Part shown: positions 44,376-53,611 of the stretch, in pieces | How the letters are laid out: each line of letters begins with the position of its first letter | Position numbering within the stretch: the stretch's first letter is position 1 | From: an uncultured Bacteroidales bacterium | GTDB lineage: Bacteria > Bacteroidota > Bacteroidia > Bacteroidales > UBA932 | Direction: 5' to 3' | NCBI GenBank assembly: GCA_947177525.1 | Contig: CAMWUW010000002.1 | Location: forward strand, 28,151 to 92,150 | DNA: 64,000 bases | The notes under the pieces: model-generated | Database searches by the model: none | The model's input: only the letters and a program-made list of their open reading frames with translations | Told to the model about the DNA's origin: nothing | Made by a program: the position numbers and the translations under genes

Positions 44376-46084
44376 TGAATCTGAATTTTTTTGGCGGGGT
44401 CAGCCGCCTTGCGGCTATCGGTGCGATACTGCTTGGCTCCGCATCATGCATATACGTAGACGAGACACTCGGAAAAAATTTCATACCGACCGACCAGAAA
44501 TGGAACGTCTTCACTCCTGAACCGGTGCCTCTTACGCAGATACAGATGCACATGGCAGACAGCCTGTCCGGCTACAGCACTTCAAGGTTTACTTTCGGCT
44601 CCATAAGCGACGATATACTTGGCCCATGCGTAAAAAGCGCCAGCTTTACACTGGTTCCGGTCCAGGACAGCCTCGACTTCGGAGAGAACATAAGAATACG
44701 CGGATTCCATTTCACGGCAGTCAAGGACACCGTGTCTGTAAACGATGAAAGCCAGAAGAAAATAATACAGAACGTGTACGTTTCCGAGCTGAAGGCTCCG
44801 CTTGACTCTAATGTCATGTACGCCGGTTCTTTTATGAATTCGCAGGAAACAAGGGACAAGTATCTGGATCTCGGCAATATAATAACAGACGGAATACCTG
44901 TATATGAAGGAGGCGACTCCCTCAGTTTTGAATTCAGCAGGACATTTGCTGAAAAAATCGTGAAGAAGCTGAACAGGACTCCTCTTGACAGCATGGACCT
45001 GTACCTGAAGGAAGTTCCTGGAATATATATCACGACCGACGCCCCGGCTGGAAACGGAGGCAGGATCAACATGTTCAATGTTGAGATAGGGAAAAACGAC
45101 AGCGGGTATATAACCGGAAACTATGCAGAGCTGAAGATTACGGCGGACTACGGTGACAGGAAAGATGTGGACACTTCATTCGTCTTCATCTTCGGTCTGG
45201 GAGACTTCCTGAAGAATCTTTCAAGCACATCAAATCTTACACAGTATGCATTCAACTCCGGAGAGCATGCGACGGCAAAGGAATACTCCAAAGGCATACT
45301 TGCAGATGAAAAGATATATATAGAGGGAGGATGCGGCATCAAGCCGGTGGTAAAGGCCTCCGAAATAAAGGACATACTTGAAGCAGAACTGGCTGCAGCA
45401 GGAATAAAGGACTACAAGGAGGTTGTGGTAAACAAGGCCACGATAATATTGCCTTACGATGCCGCCGGTGACTATTCTGCACTTGACAACTATCCTATGA
45501 TTCTGAGCCCTACTGTAAGGCTCAGGAGCAGCGACAGGAAATATGTTTCTTTTGCCGGTCTTACGGATTCAAGCATAGAAAGTGAAAACCAGGGCGACAT
45601 AAACAGGTCTCTGTCCGTATATTCACCAGACATAAGCCACCACGTGCAGGAAATCCTCAAGCTTGACAGAAATGACGCTGATTTTTCCGAAACAATCGGT
45701 AATTATGACATCTGGTTCCTTATAATGCATACGGAGACGTCATCCGCATCGAACTCATCAAACAGCAGCTATATGCAGGATTACTACAATAACCTGCTGT
45801 ACAATTCATACTACAACAATATGATGTACAATCCTTATGGATACGGCAGCTACGGCTATGGAGGATACGGATATGGATACGGAGGATATGGATATGGCAA
45901 CAACTATTATAATTATATGATGATGGCCATGTATTCCAGCTCATACGGTTCGTCCACGGAAACACTTACGACAGAAATGGACAAGGACAGGTATTACAGG
46001 GCAATACTGAACGGCCCGGGAGCATCATCATCTGTACCTCAGCTGAAAATCACATTCTCTGCACCAAAGACAGCAGAAGAATAG
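44375..46084 (+). CDS. DUF4270 lipoprotein with Tyr/Gly/Asn low-complexity insert
   Basis: This is a 569-residue protein. The signal peptide ends LLGSASC, giving a lipid-modified cysteine near residue 25. Most of the chain is the Bacteroidota DUF4270 domain (VYVSELKAPLDSNVMYAGSF, PLDSMDLYLKEVPGIYI). Between about residues 465 and 530 there is an insert of Tyr, Gly, Asn, Met and Ser. Its core is YGYGGYGYGYGGYGYG, encoded by a degenerate tandem repeat near 45830-45900. After it the normal fold resumes (DRYYRAILNGPGASSSVPQLKITFS). It is likely on the outer membrane surface. Function of DUF4270 is unknown. Confidence 0.85.
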   Translation: MNLNFFGGVSRLAAIGAILLGSASCIYVDETLGKNFIPTDQKWNVFTPEPVPLTQIQMHMADSLSGYSTSRFTFGSISDDILGPCVKSASFTLVPVQDSLDFGENIRIRGFHFTAVKDTVSVNDESQKKIIQNVYVSELKAPLDSNVMYAGSFMNSQETRDKYLDLGNIITDGIPVYEGGDSLSFEFSRTFAEKIVKKLNRTPLDSMDLYLKEVPGIYITTDAPAGNGGRINMFNVEIGKNDSGYITGNYAELKITADYGDRKDVDTSFVFIFGLGDFLKNLSSTSNLTQYAFNSGEHATAKEYSKGILADEKIYIEGGCGIKPVVKASEIKDILEAELAAAGIKDYKEVVVNKATIILPYDAAGDYSALDNYPMILSPTVRLRSSDRKYVSFAGLTDSSIESENQGDINRSLSVYSPDISHHVQEILKLDRNDADFSETIGNYDIWFLIMHTETSSASNSSNSSYMQDYYNNLLYNSYYNNMMYNPYGYGSYGYGGYGYGYGGYGYGNNYYNYMMMAMYSSSYGSSTETLTTEMDKDRYYRAILNGPGASSSVPQLKITFSAPKTAEE

Positions 46085-46120
46085 CAAATCGCCTTGCGCC
46101 ACAGCTTGCGGCAATAAACA

Positions 46121-46160
46121 AAAAAACAGGACATCTTTTTGAGGACGTCCTGTTTTTTTT
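46121..46160. terminator. Bidirectional terminator between DUF4270 and acpP
   Basis: AAAAACAGGACaTC pairs with GAcGTCCTGTTTTT; T-runs lie on both strands. It serves both convergent genes. Confidence 0.9.
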
Positions 46161-46178
46161 GTCTGTATCCGACAGAGA

Positions 46179-46421
46179 TTATTTCTTGTTTACAATCTCC
46201 TCGATATACTTGATGGCATCACCGACTGTGCCGATTTTGTCTGCATCGTTGTCATCAATCTCAATATCGAATTTCTTCTCGAAATCCATGATAAGCTCTA
46301 CGATGTCAAGTGAATCTGCGCCGAGATCGTTTGTAAAGCTGGCTGTTTCAGTCACTTCAGATGCGTCAACGCCCAATTTCTCGACGATGATTGCCTTTAC
46401 GTCTTCTGCAATATTTGCCAT
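46179..46421 (-). CDS. acpP: Acyl carrier protein
   Basis: This is an 80-residue acidic four-helix protein. The phosphopantetheine attachment site is the serine of [10 protein letters not shown] at about residue 37. The chain is highly acidic, as expected. It carries growing fatty acids for membrane and lipid A synthesis. It is a single gene and not next to fabF, unlike the common arrangement. The transferase at 2998 could modify it. A possible promoter element CAAAAATA lies at 46504-46511, and other AT-rich candidates exist. Confidence 0.97.
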   Translation of the reverse strand: MANIAEDVKAIIVEKLGVDASEVTETASFTNDLGADSLDIVELIMDFEKKFDIEIDDNDADKIGTVGDAIKYIEEIVNKK

Positions 46422-46553
46422 AACGTTTAAATTTTAGTTAATAATTAGTATTTTAATACACGTATATGCGCTAAAAAACGGTGCAAAATAAATAAAAAAA
46501 ATCCAAAAATAAAAATTTTAGGCAGCGAGAATGGCCTTAAAGGGCCATACAGG

Positions 46554-47249
46554 CTAATTCTTGCTGAGTCTGAGCCACACACGAAGCCCGTTGAGAGAAT
46601 TCAGGAGATAGAAAATCCACATGATGACCATCACCTCAGCATGAGCCTGTCCCCTTGCCACACATATACACCACATGACAACGCTGAGGACATTTGTGAT
46701 AATCCAAAGGACCCACTGCTCCATAAATGCCATGGCCATAAGGGCCTGGGCGACAATGCTCAGAACAGTAGTAGCGGAATCCTTGAAAGGCTGCGGGTCG
46801 TCAAAATACATAAGCAAGAAACCGAAACCTACGACAGCTGCAGCACAGAAGGCAGCAAGAGCGACGCGCTGTATGGCAGTCATGCGCCTCGCCCGGACTC
46901 TTGTGTCACTGTTTTTTACGGAATTATCACGTGAGAAGGACGCTCCTCTTTTCCTCCACGAATACCAGCCGACAAACTGCATAGGAAGGTAGTAAAGAGC
47001 ATTAAGTCCGGCATCTCCATACAAGGCGGCCTTATAAGAAATGTAGGCATAAAGAGAGACATTGACGACTCCGAAGGCATAGTTCCAGATGCTTCCCTTG
47101 GCCACAAGCACAACGCACAAGACACCCGCAATGCCGGCAATTGAACCAGTCAAATCAACATTTTGCGAGAAAAAAGAATAAAGGGCATTGGAACAGATGA
47201 CCCCAGCTATAAGAAAATAGTCGTAAGCCGACAGTACTTTGTTGTTCAT
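46554..47249 (-). CDS. pnuC: PnuC-type nicotinamide riboside transporter
   Basis: This 231-residue membrane protein has about seven helices. Canonical PnuC features are NYAFGVVNVSLYAYISYKAALYGDAGLNALYYLPMQFVGWYSW (the Q...GWYSW substrate region) and MEQWVLWIITNVLSVVMWC. It takes up nicotinamide riboside for NAD synthesis by facilitated diffusion. It lies 27 bases after uvrC. A hairpin ATGGCC/GGCCAT (46531-46548) follows its stop. The other PnuC-family gene at 20579 is more divergent. Confidence 0.88.
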   Translation of the reverse strand: MNNKVLSAYDYFLIAGVICSNALYSFFSQNVDLTGSIAGIAGVLCVVLVAKGSIWNYAFGVVNVSLYAYISYKAALYGDAGLNALYYLPMQFVGWYSWRKRGASFSRDNSVKNSDTRVRARRMTAIQRVALAAFCAAAVVGFGFLLMYFDDPQPFKDSATTVLSIVAQALMAMAFMEQWVLWIITNVLSVVMWCICVARGQAHAEVMVIMWIFYLLNSLNGLRVWLRLSKN

Positions 47250-47276
47250 GGTTTTTTTTGCATTTTGGCGGACCTG

Positions 47277-49076
47277 TCAGTCCAGTTTCTTGTTCAGGTG
47301 CTCGTGAATAGCTTCTGCCAGAGGGCGGCTGACCGTAGCGGCGAGGTCTTCGACCGACGCCGCCGCTATGCGGGCTACGCTCCCATAGCGGAGCAGCAGA
47401 CGCTGCTCGGTCTTGCCGCCTACGCCCTTGATCTCTCTCAATGCAGACTCAATCTGCGACTTGCTCCTTAGATTTCTGTGGAAAGTGATTCCGAAGCGGT
47501 GGGCTTCATCCCTTATCTGCTGCAACACCTTCAAGGCAGAAGAGTTCCTGTCAATGAACAATGGATACGGGTCCCCTACCCTTATCACTTCCTCAAGTCT
47601 TTTTGCCAGCCCGATGACGGTAAGCCTGTCCGTAAGCCCAAGTTCAGCAAGCGCCTCGAATGCAAAGGCAAGCTGGCCCTTTCCCCCGTCAATCACGACA
47701 AGCTGCGGCAAGTCGTCCGGATTCTCGGCCAGCATCCTCGAATAGCGCCTGTTCACAACCTCCTTCATTGAGGCATAGTCATTTGCCCCAACTACAGTCT
47801 TTATTTTGAAATGTCTGTAATCCTTTTTAGAAGGCTGCGCCCCACGAAAGACAACGCATGAGGCCACTGGATTCGTACCCTGGATATTTGAATTGTCAAA
47901 GCATTCGATATGTTCCGGAAGCACATCCATTCCCAGAGCATTCTTCAGTTCATCCATCACCTTCATCCTGTAATCATCAGGATCCGTATGCTCACGCTGC
48001 TTCAAGGCATTGAATCTCATTTCCTTTGCATTCTTTGCGCTCAATTCGAGCAGGGCAAGCTTATCTCCCCTTGCAGGTACTTTGAATTCAATGTTTTCCA
48101 TTTCAAGCTCCGGCATGAAAGGGACGATGATTTCCCGGGACAGTGCACCGAACTTGGCCTTTATCTCCGAAATAAACATCTCCAGCACCGCCTCTCTGCT
48201 TTCTTCGATATGAAGTCTGAAGCCAAGATTCAAAGACTGCACGATTGCTCCCATGCGCACACGCATGAAATTGCCGAATGCATCGCTTCCGTCGATGATC
48301 AAAGAAAAGACATCAGCATCTCCGACCATGGAATTCATGATTATAGACTTGCTGTAATGTTTCTCGAGCGAAAGCATCTTCTCCTTGTAAACATTTGCCT
48401 CCTCGAATTCCATACGGGAGGCAGCTTCCTGCATAAGTTCCCTGTAGTGCTGGATCATCTCTCGCCCGCCTCCTTTCAGCAGACGCACAATCTCTTCGAT
48501 ATTGTCGTTATATTCCTTCTTGGAAATTGCCCCGATGCAACATCCGCGGCATTTCCCGATATGGAAATTGAGACATGGCCGGTACTTGCCGCGCAGAATT
48601 GCATCCGAATCGATTTTCAGATTGCATGTGCGGAGAGGATACATGCCGTGAAACAGCTCAAGCAGGTTTCTTGCATGAACCACACTGCTGTACGGTCCGA
48701 AATACCTCGAGCCGTCTCTGACAACCTTGCGAGTAAGAAACACCTTCGGGAATTCGTCGGCACTGACACAAATCCACGGATATGTCTTGGAATCCTTAAG
48801 AAGTATATTGTAGCGGGGCTTATACTGCTTTATGAGATTATTCTCCAGCAAAAGGGCATCCGCTTCAGATTCTACAACCGTGTACTGGGCATCAGCAATC
48901 TTGGAAACCATCAGAGCAGTCTTGCGTGTAAGCCTATCTGCCGGTACAAAATATTGCGCCACCCTTTTGTGCAGGTCCTTGGCCTTGCCTACATAGATGA
49001 CATTCCCCTCAGCGTCATAATATCTGTAGACGCCGGGGGAATGCGGAAATAATGATATTTTCTCCCGTAGTGTCAT
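47277..49076 (-). CDS. uvrC: Excinuclease ABC subunit C
   Basis: This is 599 residues from ATG 49076 (MTLREKISLFPHSPGVYRYY); the track's GTG nine codons upstream is less likely. The domains are an N-terminal GIY-YIG nuclease (GVYRYYDAEGNVIYVGKAKDLHKRV) and a cysteine cluster near 165-185 (CRGCCIG). A UVR segment follows near 210, then an RNase H-like nuclease with DNSNIQGTNPVAS and VIDGGKGQL, and C-terminal helix-hairpin-helix motifs (IKGVGGKTEQRLLL). It makes both cuts in nucleotide excision repair. It follows the TlpA-like gene after a 42-base gap. Confidence 0.97.
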   Translation of the reverse strand: MTLREKISLFPHSPGVYRYYDAEGNVIYVGKAKDLHKRVAQYFVPADRLTRKTALMVSKIADAQYTVVESEADALLLENNLIKQYKPRYNILLKDSKTYPWICVSADEFPKVFLTRKVVRDGSRYFGPYSSVVHARNLLELFHGMYPLRTCNLKIDSDAILRGKYRPCLNFHIGKCRGCCIGAISKKEYNDNIEEIVRLLKGGGREMIQHYRELMQEAASRMEFEEANVYKEKMLSLEKHYSKSIIMNSMVGDADVFSLIIDGSDAFGNFMRVRMGAIVQSLNLGFRLHIEESREAVLEMFISEIKAKFGALSREIIVPFMPELEMENIEFKVPARGDKLALLELSAKNAKEMRFNALKQREHTDPDDYRMKVMDELKNALGMDVLPEHIECFDNSNIQGTNPVASCVVFRGAQPSKKDYRHFKIKTVVGANDYASMKEVVNRRYSRMLAENPDDLPQLVVIDGGKGQLAFAFEALAELGLTDRLTVIGLAKRLEEVIRVGDPYPLFIDRNSSALKVLQQIRDEAHRFGITFHRNLRSKSQIESALREIKGVGGKTEQRLLLRYGSVARIAAASVEDLAATVSRPLAEAIHEHLNKKLD

Positions 49077-49118
49077 CACAACATCTTTCCGTACTTCAGG
49101 CACGGAAAGAGAGAGAAA

Positions 49119-50234
49119 TTATTTTACATATTCAGCAACTGCTTCCTCCACGGATTTTCCGTGAAGGCCTCTTTTGAGGATAGTACCGTCAGGGCCGATA
49201 AGCATGATATGAGGAATACCCTCAATTCCATAAATGTCGGTCGGTATGCTTCCGGCATTGTTAATCTGATTCCAGTTGACCCCAAGTTCAGCTGCAGTTG
49301 ATATCGTAACCTCTACCGGTTCCCTTTCCCATACAGCAATGCTCAGTACGTCAAAGTTGTCGCCCTTGTATTTCTCATAAACGGCTTTGATATTAGGAAT
49401 TTCCCTCTTGCATGGTCCGCACCATGGAGACCAGAAATCCACAAGAACATATTTTCCTTTGCCGACAAAATCAGAGAAGTTGACATCACGGTAAAGAGGC
49501 TGCGGAGGAATGCTCCTGGTCTGGCCGAATACCGTATTGACTGTAAAATCCGTGAACATCTTTCCCTCTGAGGTTGCAATCCGCGCCTCAATGGCCTTTT
49601 TCATTCCCTGCACATACTTGTGGGAACTGATTGAAGGATCAAGCGTCTCTATGAGAGAATTGAGTTTCTCGTCATCAGCCTCTCCCCTCATGTTCTGAAT
49701 GGCAAACAAAGCAAGGAAGTTGTCCGTGTTTTCAGCAAGGAAGTCAGCATTGTATTTCTGATAAGATTCCATGAATTCCTCATAAAATTTCTCAAAAGCC
49801 TCCTCCTTCTGCTCATCAGTCATCAGTGTGTCAGAATAGATTTCCTGGCGTTTTGCCATAAATTCCTCCCCTACCTTCTTCTCATTCTCATTGAAGGCAT
49901 TGAATCTCTCCTGTACGGAAATCTTAGGATATTTTGAAGTCACAGCAGAAGCTTCTCCCAACACAACAGTGAGAGGCGTTCCGTCAGCTATGAAATTTAC
50001 ACCGTAATTTGCCGCCGAAACAGTGCCCAACACAGTAATATCCGTAGGCACAGTAAGCGAAAACTTGCCGTCCACTACGGAGACAAGAGTATCAATCTGC
50101 CCGACCGTCACATTAATTTCAGATATGCCCTCCGGTTCAACTGTTCCGGTAATCTCTGTGTTCTCCGCAACTTTTGCGCAGGAAACAGCAGCTGCAGCGG
50201 CTATGGCTGCAAAAATAATGGTCTTAAAATTCAT
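49119..50234 (-). CDS. TlpA-like thioredoxin lipoprotein with DUF4369-like N-terminus
   Basis: This is a 371-residue protein. The signal peptide ends AAVSC (lipobox). Residues about 25-110 are a small beta domain like DUF4369. A Glu/Lys-rich helical middle spans 110-220. A thioredoxin fold from about 235 carries the redox motif WCGPC at 271-275 and the cis-proline in GIPHIM. It probably keeps periplasmic cysteines or cytochrome-like proteins reduced. In Bacteroidota such proteins are common and their substrates mostly unknown. It has its own promoter at 50269-50276 just after the rpsC terminator. Confidence 0.88.
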   Translation of the reverse strand: MNFKTIIFAAIAAAAAVSCAKVAENTEITGTVEPEGISEINVTVGQIDTLVSVVDGKFSLTVPTDITVLGTVSAANYGVNFIADGTPLTVVLGEASAVTSKYPKISVQERFNAFNENEKKVGEEFMAKRQEIYSDTLMTDEQKEEAFEKFYEEFMESYQKYNADFLAENTDNFLALFAIQNMRGEADDEKLNSLIETLDPSISSHKYVQGMKKAIEARIATSEGKMFTDFTVNTVFGQTRSIPPQPLYRDVNFSDFVGKGKYVLVDFWSPWCGPCKREIPNIKAVYEKYKGDNFDVLSIAVWEREPVEVTISTAAELGVNWNQINNAGSIPTDIYGIEGIPHIMLIGPDGTILKRGLHGKSVEEAVAEYVK

Positions 50235-50268
50235 GATATATATAATATTATATTATTTCAACATCATA

Positions 50269-50276
50269 CAAAGTTA
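50269..50276 (-). promoter_or_regulatory. Promoter of the TlpA-uvrC-pnuC unit, -7 element TAACTTTG
   Basis: TAACTTTG on the minus strand lies 35 bases before ATG 50234. It makes the genes after the rpsC terminator independent of the ribosomal transcript. Confidence 0.55.
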
Positions 50277-50313
50277 ACTATTTTTCCGATATGGAGTCCA
50301 TATACCAAAAGAA

Positions 50314-50342
50314 AAGGGTGGCCAAGACTTTTGGCCACCCTT
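50314..50342 (-). terminator. Terminator after rpsC
   Basis: AAGGGTGGCCAA/TTGGCCACCCTT is a 12-bp perfect stem with a 5-base loop, 19 bases beyond the rpsC stop. TTTTCTTTT follows on the minus strand. It ends the upstream half of the ribosomal cluster. Confidence 0.9.
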
Positions 50343-50360
50343 CCCGGATATAGGAAAAAA

Positions 50361-51110
50361 CTATTTGTTCTCTCTGCGCTCACGGCCTCCGCGTCCTCCG
50401 CGACGGCGGTCACCGCCACGTCCTCCGCGATTGTTGCCTGACTGCTGAGCCTGGGCTGCGATACCTGCGTTAGGAGAAAGATCTTTCTTTCCGTAAACCT
50501 CTCCGTTGCAGATCCAAACCTTGATACCGAGTACACCTACCTTGGTGTGGGCCTCTGCAAGTGCATAGTCGATATCTGCACGGAATGTGTGGAGAGGAGT
50601 ACGTCCTTCCTTGAACATTTCGCTTCTTGCCATTTCAGCACCGCCGAGACGGCCGCTGATCTGAACTTTAATACCCTCTGCACCTACTCTCATGGTAGTT
50701 GCAACAGCCATTTTGATTGCCCTTCTGTAAGAAACACGGCCTTCAATCTGGCGTGCAATAGAGTCTGCCACGATGTTGGCGTCAACCTCTGGTTTCTTGA
50801 CCTCATAGATGTTGATCTGAACATCTTTCTTGGTCACTTTCTTAAGTTCTTCCTTAAGAAGATCAACTGCCTGACCGCCTTTGCCGATGATGACACCTGG
50901 CCTTGCTGCGTGGATTGTCACAGTGATGAGCTTAAGAGTTCTCTCTATGACGATCTTTGAGATAGAAGCCTTTGCGAGACGGCTGGAAAGATACTTGCGG
51001 ATCTCATAGTCCTCCGCTATCTTCTCTGCATAGTTACCACCTACCCAGTTGGAATCCCAACCGCGTGTGATACCGATTCTGTTGCTGATTGGATTTGTCT
51101 TCTGTCCCAT
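50361..51110 (-). CDS. rpsC: 30S ribosomal protein S3 with Arg/Gly-rich tail
   Basis: This is a 249-residue protein. The start reads [25 protein letters not shown] domain is at about 40-110 ([17 protein letters not shown]). The S3 C-terminal domain ends with [18 protein letters not shown]. After residue about 213 comes a tail rich in Arg, Gly and Gln with RGG repeats ([17 protein letters not shown]). S3 lines the mRNA entry channel. It is the last gene of the rplC half and is followed by a strong terminator. GGAGGAG precedes its ATG. Confidence 0.98.
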   Translation of the reverse strand: MGQKTNPISNRIGITRGWDSNWVGGNYAEKIAEDYEIRKYLSSRLAKASISKIVIERTLKLITVTIHAARPGVIIGKGGQAVDLLKEELKKVTKKDVQINIYEVKKPEVDANIVADSIARQIEGRVSYRRAIKMAVATTMRVGAEGIKVQISGRLGGAEMARSEMFKEGRTPLHTFRADIDYALAEAHTKVGVLGIKVWICNGEVYGKKDLSPNAGIAAQAQQSGNNRGGRGGDRRRGGRGGRERRENK

Positions 51111-51112
51111 GA

Positions 51113-51529
51113 TTACTCCTCCACTTTAGCTGGTTTAACATCAAGGATAACTGTCACGTGGTTAGAACGCTTGCGGATACGTCCGGCACGGCCCTGAGGG
51201 CAAGGACGGATTCTCTTGAGCGTACGGCCCTCGTCAACCATGATTGTCTTGACGATTACGTTACCGTTGTCCAACTCTTTTGCATTATCCGGATTCTTAG
51301 CCTCCCAGTTAGCGATTGCGCTGCGGAGAACCTTCTCCAGATCAATAGAAGCGTGCTTCTTTGAGAATTTCAGTATGTCAAGTGCACGGTTCACCTCAAC
51401 ACCGCGTACAATGTCAGCGACAAGACGCATCTTGCGAGGAGATGTAGGCACATCATTCAGCTTTGCAATAGCTGTCTGTTTTTTTATTTCTTTCAGCCTC
51501 TCGGCCATCTGTCTTTTACGAGCTCCCAT
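51113..51529 (-). CDS. rplV: 50S ribosomal protein L22
   Basis: This 138-residue protein has [30 protein letters not shown] and the beta-hairpin [24 protein letters not shown], which lines the exit tunnel. An N-terminal basic extension of about 20 residues precedes the core; translation from a later start is not indicated. It lies two bases before rpsC. Confidence 0.97.
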   Translation of the reverse strand: MGARKRQMAERLKEIKKQTAIAKLNDVPTSPRKMRLVADIVRGVEVNRALDILKFSKKHASIDLEKVLRSAIANWEAKNPDNAKELDNGNVIVKTIMVDEGRTLKRIRPCPQGRAGRIRKRSNHVTVILDVKPAKVEE

Positions 51530-51549
51530 AATTACAATTTCATTTTAAA

Positions 51550-51819
51550 TTATTTACGATTGCCCGAATGGCCTCTGAAAGTTCTTGTTGGCGCAAACTC
51601 ACCGAGTTTGTGTCCCACCATGTTCTCAGTAACATAAACAGGAATAAATTTATTTCCATTATGAACTGCGATTGTGTGACCTACAAAGTCAGGAGAAATC
51701 ATGCTTGCGCGTGACCAAGTCTTGACAACCTCTTTCTTCATGCTACCCTCATTCATAGCAAGAATTCTTTTTTCAAGGGCTTCCTGAATATAAGGACCTT
51801 TTCTTAATGAACGACTCAT
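51550..51819 (-). CDS. rpsS: 30S ribosomal protein S19
   Basis: This 89-residue head protein starts [19 protein letters not shown] and ends [22 protein letters not shown], both diagnostic. Gap to rplB is 19 bases. Confidence 0.98.
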   Translation of the reverse strand: MSRSLRKGPYIQEALEKRILAMNEGSMKKEVVKTWSRASMISPDFVGHTIAVHNGNKFIPVYVTENMVGHKLGEFAPTRTFRGHSGNRK

Positions 51820-51838
51820 AATCTCTTAATTTATTCCG

Positions 51839-52663
51839 TTATTTTTTCCTTCTTTCAATGATGAACTTGTTTGAAGTCGCCTTAGGATTACGAGTCTTAT
51901 AGCCCTTAGCTGGCAGACCCTTGCGAGAACGTGGATGTCCTCCGGATGCACGACCTTCACCACCTCCCATCGGGTGATCTACCGGGTTCATTACGACACC
52001 ACGGTTGCGAGGCCTGCGGCCGAGCCATCTTCTGCGTCCTGCCTTTCCGTGTGACTCCAGATTGTGGTCCGGATTGGACACTGTTCCTACTGTTGCACGG
52101 CATGAAACGAGCACCATCCTTGTCTCGCCTGAAGGGAGACGGAGAATTGCATGCTTGCCCTCACGTGCAGCGAGCTGAGCGTATGTTCCTGCAGAACGTG
52201 CCATAGCGGCACCCTGGCCAGGACGAAGCTCAATGTTGTGAACAAGTGTACCGAGCGGAATTTCAGAGAGAGGAAGAGTATTGCCCACCTCCGGTGCTGC
52301 ATTAGCGCCTGAAGCGATTACCTGTCCGACCTTGAGGCCGTTAGGTGCAATGATATATCTCTTTTCGCCGTCTTCATACTGAACAAGTGCGATACGTGCG
52401 CTGCGGTTCGGGTCATACTCGATTGTCATAACAGTTGCAGTGCACTCATCCTTTGTACGGAGGAAGTCAATGACACGGTACATTCTCTTGTGTCCGCCAC
52501 CGATATAACGCATTGTCATCTTACCCTGATTGTTACGTCCGCCAGACTTCTTGAGAGGCTCAAGGAGCGGTTTGTAAGGGGTCTTGCAGGTAATGTCGTC
52601 AAAAGCACTGATTACCTTATTTCTCTGTCCGGGAGTAACCGGTTTGAATTTTCTTACTGCCAT
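51839..52663 (-). CDS. rplB: 50S ribosomal protein L2
   Basis: This 274-residue protein is needed for subunit joining and peptide-bond formation. It has [21 protein letters not shown] near residue 40 and [26 protein letters not shown] near 220. The latter contains the histidine long linked to peptidyl-transferase function. AGGTGAT lies upstream of the ATG. Confidence 0.98.
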   Translation of the reverse strand: MAVRKFKPVTPGQRNKVISAFDDITCKTPYKPLLEPLKKSGGRNNQGKMTMRYIGGGHKRMYRVIDFLRTKDECTATVMTIEYDPNRSARIALVQYEDGEKRYIIAPNGLKVGQVIASGANAAPEVGNTLPLSEIPLGTLVHNIELRPGQGAAMARSAGTYAQLAAREGKHAILRLPSGETRMVLVSCRATVGTVSNPDHNLESHGKAGRRRWLGRRPRNRGVVMNPVDHPMGGGEGRASGGHPRSRKGLPAKGYKTRNPKATSNKFIIERRKK

Positions 52664-52675
52664 TGCCTAATCACC

Positions 52676-52966
52676 TTAAATGTTTGCGTAAAAATCGATT
52701 TTGTCCTCACCGGCAAGAGTCACGTATGCCTTCTTGTAGTGATTGGTGCGTCCATTGAGCATACCGGCCTTGGTATAGCGGGATTTTCTCTTTCCGTGAT
52801 AGTTGACAGTGTTCACAGAGTCAACCGACACGTTATACATCTGCTCAACCGCAGCTTTGATCTGAAGTTTGTTGGCGCCGCGGTCAACAATGAAACCGTA
52901 ACGGTTCAACTTTTCGCCCTGAACCGTCAATTTCTCAGTTATTATTGGCTTAATTATAATTCCCAT
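52676..52966 (-). CDS. rplW: 50S ribosomal protein L23
   Basis: This 96-residue protein starts MGIIIKPIITEKLT. It contains YGFIVDRGANKLQIKAAVEQMYNVSVDSVNTVNYHGKRK, diagnostic for L23. It docks trigger factor and SRP at the tunnel exit. It lies 12 bases after rplD. Confidence 0.97.
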   Translation of the reverse strand: MGIIIKPIITEKLTVQGEKLNRYGFIVDRGANKLQIKAAVEQMYNVSVDSVNTVNYHGKRKSRYTKAGMLNGRTNHYKKAYVTLAGEDKIDFYANI

Positions 52967-52978
52967 TTCTCTATCGGT

Positions 52979-53608
52979 TTATCGTCTGATTCTTGAAGCG
53001 AGAACATCCTGCACACCGTCAACAAGCACCATAGAACATGAGTTCATGATAGCGTATGTGTTGATTTCGTCAACAGTGATGACCTTAACCTCAGGGAGAT
53101 TGCGAGACGAAAGGTAAATATTTGTAGAATTCTCAGGAAGCACGAAGAGCACTTTTCTGGTTCCGGCCTTGATGTTGGCAAGAATCTGCATGAACTCTTT
53201 TGTCTTCGGAGCCTCCATTGCGAACGGCTCTACCATAACGATTGCATTCTCCTGTGCCTTGTAAGAAAGGGCAGAGAAACGTGCAAGCTGCTTGAGTTTC
53301 TTGTTGAGTTTCTTGCGGTAGCAACGTGGCTTAGGTCCGAAAACCCTTCCTCCGCCGACATAGATACCTGCCTTAAGGCTGCCGTGGCGGGCACCGCCTG
53401 AACCTTTCTGGCGGATGAGCTTTCTGGTGCTGTATGCAACCTCGCTACGGTCTTTTGTCTTGGCTGTACCCTGGCGCTGATTTGCAAGATACTGCTTTAC
53501 ATCAAGATAGATGGCGTGATCATTCGGCGTGATACCGAAAATCTCCTCATTGAGGACTACTTTCTTTCCGGACTCTGATCCGTCAATTTTATAGACTGAC
53601 AATTCCAT
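52979..53608 (-). CDS. rplD: 50S ribosomal protein L4
   Basis: This 209-residue protein has the long loop [42 protein letters not shown], which reaches into the exit tunnel. In E. coli L4 represses the S10 operon. GTGGAGGA lies ten bases before its ATG, overlapping the end of rplC. Confidence 0.98.
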   Translation of the reverse strand: MELSVYKIDGSESGKKVVLNEEIFGITPNDHAIYLDVKQYLANQRQGTAKTKDRSEVAYSTRKLIRQKGSGGARHGSLKAGIYVGGGRVFGPKPRCYRKKLNKKLKQLARFSALSYKAQENAIVMVEPFAMEAPKTKEFMQILANIKAGTRKVLFVLPENSTNIYLSSRNLPEVKVITVDEINTYAIMNSCSMVLVDGVQDVLASRIRR

Positions 53609-53611
53609 AGC

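Noticed and set aside
47910-49052. 380-residue rightward ORF
   Set aside because: Antisense shadow of uvrC with His/Leu-rich composition and no domain.
39841-50360. Insertion of a genomic island or phage into the ribosomal operon
   Set aside because: All genes are housekeeping or lineage-typical, with no integrase, repeats or tRNA target; rearrangement fits better.
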